A stretch of 64,000 nucleotides of DNA from the NCBI GenBank assembly GCA_019636275.1, contig JAHBXY010000016.1, positions 21,599 through 85,598 on the forward strand, in the 5' to 3' direction. Origin of the DNA: Planctomycetota bacterium (GTDB lineage: Bacteria > Planctomycetota > J058). The notes beneath the pieces are model-generated. The model made no database searches, had not been told where the DNA came from, and saw only the letters and a list, made by a program, of their open reading frames with translations. Positions 1 through 8,116 of this stretch are shown here, one piece after another (within the stretch, counting starts at the first letter, position 1; the number at the start of each line of letters is the position of its first letter). A program made the translations under genes and the position numbers.

Positions 1-958
1 GGGCGCCGGTGAGGCGCCGGCGGTGGAAGCGCAGGACGCCCTGGAGCTCGGGCAGCTTGCCCAGGACGGTGAACGCGGCGTAGGCGGCGGCGTCGGCGCG
101 CGAGCGGCCGCGCCGGCGCACGCGGGCGTAGACCCGGGCGGCGCAGGCGGGGTAGGCCAGGCCGAGGAGCAGGCTCCCGCCGAGGGTGAGCGGGGCGCCG
201 CCGAGGGCCACGGCCGGGAGCACGGCGCCCCACAGGACCGCGCGCCGCGCCTCGCGCACCCAGTGACGCTCGGGGCCGGCCCCGTGCAGGTGGGCGCCCT
301 CGGCGTAGGCATGGCCGGCCCGCACGGTGCGCCGCCACCACTGGCCGAAGCGGGTCATCGCGGCGTCGTGCACGACCATCTCCGCGCCGATCCGCGCCAC
401 GCGCCAGCCGCGCCGGCGCACGCGCAGGCACAGCTCCGGCTCCTCGCCGGCGATCAGGTCGGCGCGGAACCACCCGGCCTCGCGGAGCGCCTCCACCCGG
501 ACGAGCGCGTTGCCGGTGGAGGCCGGGATGTCGCCGAGCGGGCCGTCCCACTCGATGTCCATCAGGCGGTTGTAGACCGTCGCCCGCGGGTGGCGCTCGC
601 GCGTGCGCCCGCACACGACGCCCAGCCGCGGGTCGGCCGCCATGGCCGCCGCGCCGGCCTCGAGCCAGCCCGGGTGGACCTCGCAGTCGCCGTCGACGAG
701 CTGCACGAGCTCCAGGTCCGGGTGGCGCTCGAGCAGCCGGAACAGCCCCGCGTTGCGCGCCCGGGCCGCCGTGAACGGCACGCTCATGTCGAGCGCGACG
801 ACCTCCGCGCCGAGCCGCCGCGCCGCCGCCGGGCTGCCGTCGGTCGACCCCGAGTCGACGTAGACCAGCGGCCGCCCGGCGCCGCGGACGCTCTCGAGAC
901 AGCGCACCAGGCGCGCGCCCTCGTTGCGGCCGATCACGACGACGCCGAGCTCGGACAT
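1..958 (-). CDS. Family 2 glycosyltransferase, C-terminus cut by window edge
   Basis: Likely transfers a sugar from a nucleotide-sugar donor, probably for surface polysaccharide or glycoconjugate synthesis at the inner membrane face. The 319 visible residues start at the ATG at 958 (MSELGVVVIGRNEGARL). They show the GT-A start, DSGSTDGS at about residues 35-42, and a DGD metal/nucleotide-binding motif at about 89-91. A hydrophobic stretch at about 240-280 could be one or two membrane segments. A GGGAG-like stretch lies upstream of the ATG. The stop lies beyond the left edge, so length and C-terminus are unknown. The family call is firm from motif order; the acceptor cannot be told. Confidence 0.85.
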   Translation of the reverse strand, partial: MSELGVVVIGRNEGARLVRCLESVRGAGRPLVYVDSGSTDGSPAAARRLGAEVVALDMSVPFTAARARNAGLFRLLERHPDLELVQLVDGDCEVHPGWLEAGAAAMAADPRLGVVCGRTRERHPRATVYNRLMDIEWDGPLGDIPASTGNALVRVEALREAGWFRADLIAGEEPELCLRVRRRGWRVARIGAEMVVHDAAMTRFGQWWRRTVRAGHAYAEGAHLHGAGPERHWVREARRAVLWGAVLPAVALGGAPLTLGGSLLLGLAYPACAARVYARVRRRGRSRADAAAYAAFTVLGKLPELQGVLRFHRRRLTGA

Positions 959-1090
959 CAGCAGGATCTCCCGGTGGACTTCCCGTTTCGACGAGCCTTC
1001 GGTCGCGGGCAGCGGGCCTCACGCCCGGTTCGGCCGCGCCCGAACCTCCAGGCCGCCGCCATCACTCAGGACACACCACACGCCCGCCGG

Positions 1091-1192
1091 TGGTGAGCGC
1101 TTCGATCGGAGCCGCGACGCCCGACCGACCTCCCGCGCACGCCAGCCACATCGCGCTTTCGCGCTGGTGACCGCCTTCGATCGGAGCCGCGA
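1091..1192. repeat. Two imperfect tandem copies of a ~75 bp unit
   Basis: The 18-mer CTTCGATCGGAGCCGCGA occurs at 1100-1117 and again at 1175-1192. Each copy is preceded by TGGTGA plus a few matching bases, so the spacing gives a unit of about 75 bp. It lies in the 356 bp gap between the glycosyltransferase and the Cys-rich gene. I see no gene in this gap. The second copy runs into the dispersed hairpin element. Confidence 0.7.
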
Positions 1193-1311
1193 GCGAGGCG
1201 AGGCCGTGGAGGCCGAGGTGGGGCGGCGCGCGCGCGGGCGACGACGTATCGGCATACTTCGAGCCCGCGCGCGCGCCGCCCCACCCGGCATCCGCGGCCG
1301 CAGCCGTCGCA
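1189..1311. repeat. Dispersed intergenic element, short copy, with perfect 23-bp hairpin
   Basis: A perfect inverted repeat has arms at 1217-1239 and 1263-1285 (23 bp, almost all G-C) around a 23 nt loop. Both outer flanks (CCGCGAGCGAGGCGAGG on the left; GGCATCCGCGGCCGCAGCCG on the right) reappear in inverse orientation in the longer element at 61995-62262. It sits just downstream of the leftward gene ending at 1315, so it could also act as a terminator or mRNA stabiliser. It has no T tract. Confidence 0.75.
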
Positions 1312-1314
1312 GTA

Positions 1315-1707
1315 CTAAGGGCAGGCTTCGCCCAGGCACCGGACGCAGCCGAACCCGTCGCAGGGGCACGCGGTGGCGCTGGTCCAGGACAGGTCGTCCT
1401 CGCAGGCGACGAGCTCGACCGTGTCGACGACCAGGTCCTGGCGGGCCGTGTCGCCCAGGGCCGAGACGAGCGCGGCGTCCTCCTCGGAGAGGCGCACGCG
1501 CACGAGGAGCGGCTCGCAGGGCTCGGCGAGCGCCTCCTGGCAGCGGCGGACGAGGTCGTCGAGCACCGCGCCGCCGGCGCCGGCCGCGGCGAGGGCCTCG
1601 ACCAGCTCGCAGTCCACGCCGCCCTGGCGCACGGCGGCCACCGCGCGCCCGACCGCCTCGCCGGCGCGGCCCGGCTGCCCGAGGACGAGGATCGTCATCT
1701 CCCGCAC
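1315..1707 (-). CDS. Small Cys-rich-tail protein of unknown function
   Basis: A 130-residue protein I do not recognise. It starts at GTG 1707, two bases after the stop of the upstream type II GAPDH gene, with a GAGG ribosome-binding sequence inside the end of that gene; an in-frame ATG at 1698 is an alternative. The N-terminus ([17 protein letters not shown], from the ATG) and middle look like a small alpha/beta domain. The last about 30 residues carry five Cys, the last four in [17 protein letters not shown], which may bind a metal. The tight spacing implies co-transcription and perhaps a joint role with the dehydrogenase. Function unknown. Confidence 0.7.
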   Translation of the reverse strand: MREMTILVLGQPGRAGEAVGRAVAAVRQGGVDCELVEALAAAGAGGAVLDDLVRRCQEALAEPCEPLLVRVRLSEEDAALVSALGDTARQDLVVDTVELVACEDDLSWTSATACPCDGFGCVRCLGEACP

Positions 1708-1708
1708 G

Positions 1709-2764
1709 TCACACCTCGCTGAAGAGGAAGGGGTCCAGCGCCGCGACCCGGCGCTCGTAGGTCTCGGGGTCGATGAGCCACAGCGTCGCGGCCACCGAGG
1801 AGAGGAGCGAGTTGCCGTCCTGCGGCGTGAAGCAGGCGCCGACGACCTCGCGGCCGCCGCGGACGGCCAGCGAGTCGACCGGGACGACCGTCTGGCTGAG
1901 GATCCGCCCGTAGAGCCCGTGGTCGCGGCCGAACGAGAAGACGCGGTTCGCCGAGCGCTTGCGCGTCAGCGCCACGTACGGGTTCTGCCGCAGGCGCGCC
2001 TTGACCTCGTCGAGGGTGATCGCCTCGTCCAGCGTGAGGCTGAACCAGAGCGTGTGCATGTACTGCGTCGGCATCTTGACCACCGACGACCACAGCGGCA
2101 GGTCGAGCCCGAGCGTGGCGAACAGGCCGTGCGCGTCGTGGGCGTGGTGGGTGCCGAAGCGGGCGTCGTCGTGCTTGCCGATCGTCGGGGCGGCGACGAA
2201 CTCCTCGTCCTGGCTGACGTCGTTGGCGCGGCGCATGCAGACGAAGCGCGCGTCCTCGAGGTGCGCGCGGCCGTCGGCGTCGAGGGCGAGGGCGCGCACG
2301 AGCGCGGCGATGTTGTGGGTGTTGCAGGAGACGACGTGCAGGAAGCGGTCCTCGCCGGGGACCAGGGCGCGGTCGTTGACCCCGCGGGCGTAGGGCTTGC
2401 CGAACCCGTGCTCGGAGCCCTGGGCGAGGAACCCGCGCGGCCCCTGGGCCCGCTCGTACCAGCGGCGCTTGTTCTCCAGGCCGGCCGGCGTGCAGTCGAC
2501 GACGACGGTGGCCCGGTCGATCGCCTCCTGCGCCTCGAGGCGCGGGGCGTGGCCGAGGGCGTGGAACTCGGCCCAGCGGTCCGCGTCGGTCGCCAGGCGC
2601 GCGCCCGCGCGGATCAGCGCGTCGAGCTTGCCCTTCTCCTCGGCGATCGGCGTGCGCTTGTGGAAGGTGACCTCGTCGATACCCAGCGCGTCGCGGTTGC
2701 GGGCCAGCATGGCGATCAGCGGCTCGCCGATCGTGCCGGTGCCGAGGACGTGGACGACGTTCAC
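1709..2764 (-). CDS. Archaeal-type (type II) glyceraldehyde-3-phosphate dehydrogenase homologue
   Basis: Predicted phosphorylating oxidation of glyceraldehyde-3-phosphate in the cytosol, the step normally done in bacteria by the unrelated-looking GapA. The 351-residue product starts at GTG 2764 behind an AGGAGG sequence. Residues 8-13 (GTGTIG) form the Rossmann nucleotide loop. VVSCNTHN puts the catalytic Cys at residue 147, matching the VVSCNT motif of archaeal GAPDH. Later RRAND, THHAHD and PTQYMH segments also follow archaeal family order. The usual second Thr after CNT is His here, so activity or substrate could differ. It is followed directly by the Cys-rich small gene and faces korAB divergently. 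Confidence 0.8.
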   Translation of the reverse strand: MNVVHVLGTGTIGEPLIAMLARNRDALGIDEVTFHKRTPIAEEKGKLDALIRAGARLATDADRWAEFHALGHAPRLEAQEAIDRATVVVDCTPAGLENKRRWYERAQGPRGFLAQGSEHGFGKPYARGVNDRALVPGEDRFLHVVSCNTHNIAALVRALALDADGRAHLEDARFVCMRRANDVSQDEEFVAAPTIGKHDDARFGTHHAHDAHGLFATLGLDLPLWSSVVKMPTQYMHTLWFSLTLDEAITLDEVKARLRQNPYVALTRKRSANRVFSFGRDHGLYGRILSQTVVPVDSLAVRGGREVVGACFTPQDGNSLLSSVAATLWLIDPETYERRVAALDPFLFSEV

Positions 2765-3023
2765 GAGGTGGTTCCCTCCTGGCGCGTGGTTCGGGAGTGG
2801 TTCGGCGGTCGCGGCAGGGAGGAGCAACATGCGGTCCACGTGGAGGTTCGCCACACCCGGGCGCCGCTGGCCTGGCCGCCCGGGGGCGTTCTCCCGGGGT
2901 TGGGGGAGGTTCCGCAGGTCCTGCTCACGGCGCTGCACCTGCACGGCGCCGCCTGGACCGACCCGGACGATCACGCGCACGCGGGGGCGCGAGGTGACGT
3001 CGTCGAGGCGCGTTCGAAAGTCG

Positions 3024-3051
3024 TTGCGCTGAGTGCGAAGTGCCGTAAGCT
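3024..3051 (+). promoter_or_regulatory. Candidate sigma-70 promoter of korAB
   Basis: TTGCGC at 3024-3029 and TAAGCT at 3046-3051 are separated by 16 nt. This would start transcription near 3058 and leave a leader of about 60 nt before the korA ATG. The -35 is imperfect, so this is a candidate only. Confidence 0.45.
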
Positions 3052-3118
3052 ACACGGCTTGGGCGCGCGGGGCGGGGCGCGGGACGCCTCCTCCGCCGCC
3101 CGGTTCAGGAGTGAGCGG

Positions 3119-4981
3119 ATGAGCACCGCGACGACGCACGCGCTGCAGGAGGCGACGCGGGCGACGGTCCGCTTCGCCGGTGACTCCGGCGACGGCATGC
3201 AGGTGACCGGGGGCCAGTTCACCTCGACGTCGGCCATGATCGGCAACGACGTGGCCACGTTCCCGGACTTCCCCGCCGAGATCCGCGCGCCAGCCGGCAC
3301 GCTGCCCGGCGTGAGCGGCTTCCAGATCCAGTTCGGGAGCATCGACATCCACACGCCCGGCGACGCGCCCGACGTGCTCGTGGCCATGAACCCGGCCGCC
3401 CTCAAGGTGAACCTGCCCGACATGCAGCCGGGCGCGACGATCGTCGTCAACGAGAACGCCTTCGTCCCGGCCAACCTGAAGAAGGCCGCCTACGCGACGA
3501 ACCCGCTCGAGGACGGCTCGCTGGCCAAGTGGAGGGTGGTCAAGCTCCCGCTGTCGGACCTGACGCGCGAGGCGCTCAAGGACACCGGCCTCGACCCGGC
3601 CGAGGTCGACCGCTGCAAGAACTTCCTCGCCCTCGGCGTCATGTTCTGGCTCTACGACCGCCCGCTCGAGCCGACGATCGAGTGGGTCAACACGAAGTTC
3701 AAGAAGAAGCCGCAGTACGCCGACGCGAACAACCGCGCCCTGCGCGCCGGCTTCAACTTCGCCGACACGACGGAGCTGTTCACCTCGCACTACCGCGTGC
3801 GTCCGGCCACGCACCTGCCGCCCGGGGAGTACCGGCAGCTGAGCGGCAACGAGGCGATCGCGCTGGGCCTGGTCACGGCGGCGAAGAAGGCCGGCCTGGG
3901 CGCGTTCTACGGCAGCTACCCGATCACGCCGGCCTCGGACATCCTCCACCACCTGAGCGGGCTGAAGCACTACGGGGTGAAGACGTTCCAGGCCGAGGAC
4001 GAGATCGCCGCGATCGGCGGCGCGATCGGGGCCGCGTTCGCGGGCGAGCTGGCGATCACCGGCACGAGCGGCCCGGGCGTGTGCCTCAAGTCGGAGGCGA
4101 TCGGCCTGGCGATCATGACCGAGCTGCCGCTCGTGGTCGTGAACGTCCAGCGCGCGGGCCCGAGCACCGGCATGCCGACGAAGACCGAGCAGGCCGACCT
4201 GCTGCAGGCGCTCTTCGGGCGCAACGGCGAGTCGCCCGTGGCCGTCCTCGCCCCGGCCACACCGGCCGAGTGCTTCACGCTGTCGATCGAGGCGGCGCGC
4301 CTGGCGCTCACGCACCGCTGCCCGGTGTTCCTCCTCTCCGACGGGTACATCGCCAACGGCGCCGAGCCCTGGCGGCTCCCCGACCCGGCGCAGATCGCGC
4401 CGATCCCGGTGCAGTTCGCGACCGAGGCGGCGGGCTTCAAGCCCTACGTGCGCGACCCCGAGACGCTCGGGCGCCTGTGGGCCCTGCCCGGCACGCCGGG
4501 CCTCGAGCACCGCCTGGGCGGCCTCGAGAAGTGGGACGGCTCGGGGAACATCAGCTACGACCCCGACAACCACCACCACATGGTGGCCCTGCGCGCCGAG
4601 AAGGTGGCGCGGATGAAGGTGGCTGACGCCGAGGTGGTCGGCCCCCAGGAGGGCGACCTCCTGCTCCTCGGCTGGGGCAGCACCTACGGCGCGCTCCTCA
4701 CGGCCGCCGAGCAGGTGCGCAAGGAGGACGGCGCCGCCGTCTCGGTGTGCCAGCTCCGCTCGCTGAACCCCTTCCCGAAGAACCTGGGCCAGGTGCTCGG
4801 GCGCTTCAAGAAGGTGATCGTCCCCGAGCTGAACCTGGGCCAGCTGTGCCTGCTCGTGCGCGCCCGCTACCTGGTCGACGCCGAGAGCTTCGCCAAGGTG
4901 AAGGGCCGCCCGTTCCAGGTCGGCGAGGTCGTGTCGAAGATCCGGGAGACGCTCGCGCAGGCGAGCGGGAGGTCGTCGTGA
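3119..4981 (+). CDS. korA: 2-oxoacid:ferredoxin oxidoreductase, fused gamma-alpha subunit
   Basis: With KorB this should oxidise 2-oxoglutarate (or another 2-oxoacid) plus CoA to the acyl-CoA, CO2 and reduced ferredoxin. The 620-residue product starts at ATG 3119, seven bases after AGGAG. Residues about 15-190 are the gamma domain ([16 protein letters not shown] start). The alpha domain follows, with [10 protein letters not shown] near residue 265 and a transketolase C-terminal-like end. The gamma-alpha fusion with a separate small beta subunit is the usual KorA/KorB layout. Substrate choice between 2-oxoglutarate and other acids is inferred from the family, not from residues. Its stop overlaps the korB start. 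Confidence 0.93.
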   Translation: MSTATTHALQEATRATVRFAGDSGDGMQVTGGQFTSTSAMIGNDVATFPDFPAEIRAPAGTLPGVSGFQIQFGSIDIHTPGDAPDVLVAMNPAALKVNLPDMQPGATIVVNENAFVPANLKKAAYATNPLEDGSLAKWRVVKLPLSDLTREALKDTGLDPAEVDRCKNFLALGVMFWLYDRPLEPTIEWVNTKFKKKPQYADANNRALRAGFNFADTTELFTSHYRVRPATHLPPGEYRQLSGNEAIALGLVTAAKKAGLGAFYGSYPITPASDILHHLSGLKHYGVKTFQAEDEIAAIGGAIGAAFAGELAITGTSGPGVCLKSEAIGLAIMTELPLVVVNVQRAGPSTGMPTKTEQADLLQALFGRNGESPVAVLAPATPAECFTLSIEAARLALTHRCPVFLLSDGYIANGAEPWRLPDPAQIAPIPVQFATEAAGFKPYVRDPETLGRLWALPGTPGLEHRLGGLEKWDGSGNISYDPDNHHHMVALRAEKVARMKVADAEVVGPQEGDLLLLGWGSTYGALLTAAEQVRKEDGAAVSVCQLRSLNPFPKNLGQVLGRFKKVIVPELNLGQLCLLVRARYLVDAESFAKVKGRPFQVGEVVSKIRETLAQASGRSS

Positions 4982-6036
4982 GCAGCGCCAGCCCCGCCAA
5001 GCCTCTGCCCAAGCTCACCCGCAAGGACTTCACCTCGGACCAGGAGGTCCGCTGGTGCCCCGGCTGCGGCGACTACGCGATCCTGGCCGCCGTGCAGAAG
5101 CTCATGCCCGAGCTGGGCATCCCGCGCGAGAAGACGGTGTTCGTGTCGGGGATCGGCTGCTCGAGCCGCTTCCCCTACTACATGAACACCTACGGCTTCC
5201 ACACGATCCACGGTCGCGCGCCGTCGATCGCCACCGGCCTCAAGTGCGCCAACCCCGACCTGACCGTGTGGGTCGTGACGGGCGACGGCGACGGCCTGAG
5301 CATCGGCGGCAACCACCTGCTGCACGCGATCCGGCGCAACGTCGACCTGAAGATGCTCCTGTTCAACAACCGCATCTACGGCCTGACCAAGGGGCAGTAC
5401 TCGCCGACGTCGGAGCAGGGCAAGACGACCAAGTCGACGCCCATGGGCTCGCTCGAGCGGCCGATCAACCCGCTGCGCTTCGCGATCGCGTCGGAGGCCA
5501 CCTTCGTCGCGCGCACCTACGACACCGACCTCAAGCACATGGGGGCGGTGCTCGAGGCGGCGGCGCGGCACAAGGGCATGGCCTTCGTCGAGATCCTGCA
5601 GAACTGCGTGATCTTCAACGACGGCGCCTTCGACGCGCACGTGGACAAGAAGGTCCGCGACGACCAGCTCGTGTACCTCGAGCACGGCAAGCCGCTGATC
5701 TACGGCGCGCAGAAGAATCACGGCGTGCGCATGAAGGGCTTCGGCCTCGAGTTCGTGAGCTGGGCCCCCGGGGCGACGCCGCCCGACGACCTGCTCGTGC
5801 ACGACGTCCACGCGGCCGCGTCGTACTCCTACCTGCTGACGGAGCTCGAGTCGCCGCTGGCCGTCGGCGTGTTCCGGGCCGTGCAGGCGCCGACCTACGA
5901 CGCGCTCATGAACCAGCAGATGGCCGCCGCCCGGCAGAAGAAGGGCGAGGGCCGGCTCGAGGACCTCTACCGCGAGGGCGCGAGCCTGTGGACGGTCGGC
6001 GCCCAGGCCGGCAACGGGAGCGGGAACGGGCACTGA
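4978..6036 (+). CDS. korB: 2-oxoacid:ferredoxin oxidoreductase, beta subunit
   Basis: Thiamine-pyrophosphate-binding subunit, partner of KorA. The 352-residue product starts at GTG 4978, which overlaps the korA stop (GTGA) and follows GGGAGG by six bases. [11 protein letters not shown] near residue 26 and [11 protein letters not shown] carry the Cys residues expected for the iron-sulfur cluster. [12 protein letters not shown] with [14 protein letters not shown] forms the thiamine diphosphate and magnesium site. [15 protein letters not shown] is typical of KorB. Overlap implies translational coupling. The C-terminus ends in a Gly/Asn/Ser-rich tail. Confidence 0.93.
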   Translation: MSSASPAKPLPKLTRKDFTSDQEVRWCPGCGDYAILAAVQKLMPELGIPREKTVFVSGIGCSSRFPYYMNTYGFHTIHGRAPSIATGLKCANPDLTVWVVTGDGDGLSIGGNHLLHAIRRNVDLKMLLFNNRIYGLTKGQYSPTSEQGKTTKSTPMGSLERPINPLRFAIASEATFVARTYDTDLKHMGAVLEAAARHKGMAFVEILQNCVIFNDGAFDAHVDKKVRDDQLVYLEHGKPLIYGAQKNHGVRMKGFGLEFVSWAPGATPPDDLLVHDVHAAASYSYLLTELESPLAVGVFRAVQAPTYDALMNQQMAAARQKKGEGRLEDLYREGASLWTVGAQAGNGSGNGH

Positions 6037-6182
6037 CGCCCCCCTCCCGCCCTTGCACGTGAGGGCGAGGCGCCGGCGACGGGTCTCCGGGCCCGCGATG
6101 CCGCGCCGCGTCCGTGCGGTCCCCGCGCGTTCGGCGCCCCCCCGGTCAGGTAGTAGAGTTCGGCTCGCCCACCGGAGGTCCC

Positions 6183-7385
6183 ATGACGACCGCACAGCGC
6201 CGGTTCGACCTCTTCCTCAAGGAGACCAGCGCCAAGCGCCCGATCGTCATGGGGGCCGACGGCCGGACCACGACCCTGCGCTTCTTCAAGGCGCGCCGGG
6301 TCCACGCGGCCGAGGTCTCCGCTCACCTCGGCTTCGAGCCCGAGGGGGCGGTGCTTCTGCCGGCGTCGCCGGGCCGGGCCGGCGCCGCGCTGGACGTGCT
6401 GGCGGCCGTCCTCCGCTTCGCCGCGGAGAACCCCGATCACCACCTGCTCGTCGCCGCCCACGCTCCGGACGAGCGCCTCTCCCGTGCGCGCGCGCGCGGG
6501 GTCCTCGCCGCGCTGACCGGGAACGAGGGCGCCTGGGCCGAGGTGGGGGCGGGCGCCTCGCCGGGCGAGTGGCAGCGGCTGCTCGCCTGGTCCGCCGCCG
6601 CGTTCGGCTGGCCATGCGACCCCGGCCTGATCGACGGGAAGGTGGGGCCGAAGACGCGGGCGGCGCTGCAGGCCTTCCGCCAGGCCAGCGGCGCGCATGC
6701 GGGGCCCGATGCCGCCCCGGGAGCCGCGGACTGGGGGGCCTTCCTCCGCTGCTACGACCAGGCGCTGGCGCGCCTCCTCGGGCCGGCGCACGACCTCCAA
6801 GCGCTGCGCGCCGGGCTGCGCCTCCTCCCGGCGCCGGCGGTCGGCTGCGCGGCCGAGTGGCCGATCGAGCGCTGCCGCATCGAGGGCCTCCCGGGCAGCG
6901 CCGACGCCCGGGTGGACCTGCTCGCGTTCGCCCCGGAGGACCTGCCGAAGCTGGAGTGCCACGCGGACGAGGCCTGCGCGGCGAAGCGGTGCGACCTCTA
7001 CCGCAAGGGGAAGTACCGGGCCGTGCCGATCGTGGCCGAGGAGCGGCCGGCGATCGTCCGCGGCCTCATGACGGGCCTGTTCTTCGAGACCGACAAGGCC
7101 TTCCTCCTCCCGTCGGCCATGAAGGGCATCCGGCGCCTGAAGCGCTACTACGAGCTGCACCCTGACCAGCAGCTCCTCGTCGTCGGCCACACCGACACGG
7201 TCGGGCAGGCCGACTACAACTTGACGCTCTCCGACGAGCGCGCGGCGGCCATGGCTGCCTACGTGCGAGACGACGTCGACGGATGGGTGGCCTGGTACTC
7301 GGCGCCGAAGGAGAGCAAGCGCCGGGGGACGCGCGAGGACCAGCACATGCTGTCCGCCCTGCCGCCGGACGGGCCGCGCTTCCTA
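6183..7385 (+). pseudogene. N-terminal part of OmpA/peptidoglycan-binding protein, broken by inversion
   Basis: The frame starts at ATG 6183 behind GGAGG. About 400 residues read as family sequence: a degenerate OmpA-like segment (about 50-120), a peptidoglycan-binding repeat (DGKVGPKTRAALQAF, about 150), and a second OmpA domain (FFETDKAFLLPS to VVGHTDTVG, about 297-343). After MLSALPPDGPRFL the frame turns into low-complexity reverse-strand shadow and stops at 7541. The missing continuation (second binding repeat, NRRVEMFFF end, carboxypeptidase-regulatory-like domain) lies on the opposite strand at about 7386-8105. Such proteins anchor to peptidoglycan, often near secretion systems. As read, the gene is split. 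Confidence 0.8.
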
Positions 7386-8105
7386 GACGGCGGGGCGGCG
7401 CGTCCCCGACGGGCGCCTCGCCCGCCTTCCCGCCAGCGAACGACGACTTCGTCGTCGGCGGGCTCGCCTTGGCCTGTGCCTGGCCGGGCGCGACCACGAC
7501 GCCGGCGACCGCGCTCTGGTAGCCCCCCTTGCGCGCGGTGAGCTCGTACGGCCCCGGGAAGAGCTCGTCGAAGCGCACGCGGCCCGCGCCGTCGGTCGTG
7601 CCCTGTCGCGGCTCGACGCCCATGAGCTCGACCTCCGCGTCGGGCAGGGCCGCCTTGGCCTCGGCGTCGGTCACCAGCACGTCGAGCTCGCCCGGGTCGA
7701 GCGACAGGTCGATCGTGAGCGCGGTGAGCTGCCGCCACGTGGGGTACTCGGCGCAGCCCGGGGCCGGGCACTTCGGCTGCGGCGGGGGCTCCACCTGCCC
7801 CGGGAAGAAGAACATCTCGACGCGCCGGTTCGCCTCGTGCTCCACGCCATCGGCCGTGGGCACCTCCGGATGGAACTCGCCGCAGCCGTGGGTGAGGAGC
7901 ACGGCGCCCGCGGGCAGCGTGGCGCCGTCGAGCTCCATGTAGGCGGCGACCAGCTCGCGGCGGGTCTTCGGGCCCGCGATCCCGTCGACGTCCAGCGCGG
8001 TGCCCCGCGCCCCGTTCGACCAGGCCTGGAAGGCCTTCACCGCCGCCGCCGTGCGCGCGTCGGCCTTGCCGTCGGCCGCGAACGCCGGCGACCCCGTCCA
8101 CGTGC
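7386..8105 (-). pseudogene. Inverted C-terminal part of the OmpA/peptidoglycan-binding protein
   Basis: On the minus strand this segment encodes, in order, a peptidoglycan-binding repeat (AFAADGKADARTAAAVKAF, then DVDGIAGPKTRRELV), the conserved OmpA end (HGCGEFHPEV, then EANRRVEMFFF), and a regulatory-like beta domain (ALPDAEVELMGVE to GPYELTARKGGYQSA). That is exactly what the + strand gene ending near 7385 lacks. There is no plausible start codon or ribosome-binding site of its own, and past 7386 the frame runs into the shadow of the N-terminal half. The boundaries are approximate to some tens of bases. Confidence 0.75.
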
Positions 8106-8116
8106 CGCTGGCGCCC

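Noticed and set aside
1373..3118. Upstream extension of the korA frame by about 580 codons.
   Set aside because: The homologous protein and a good ribosome-binding sequence begin at 3119; the extension overlaps the GAPDH and Cys-rich genes on the other strand.
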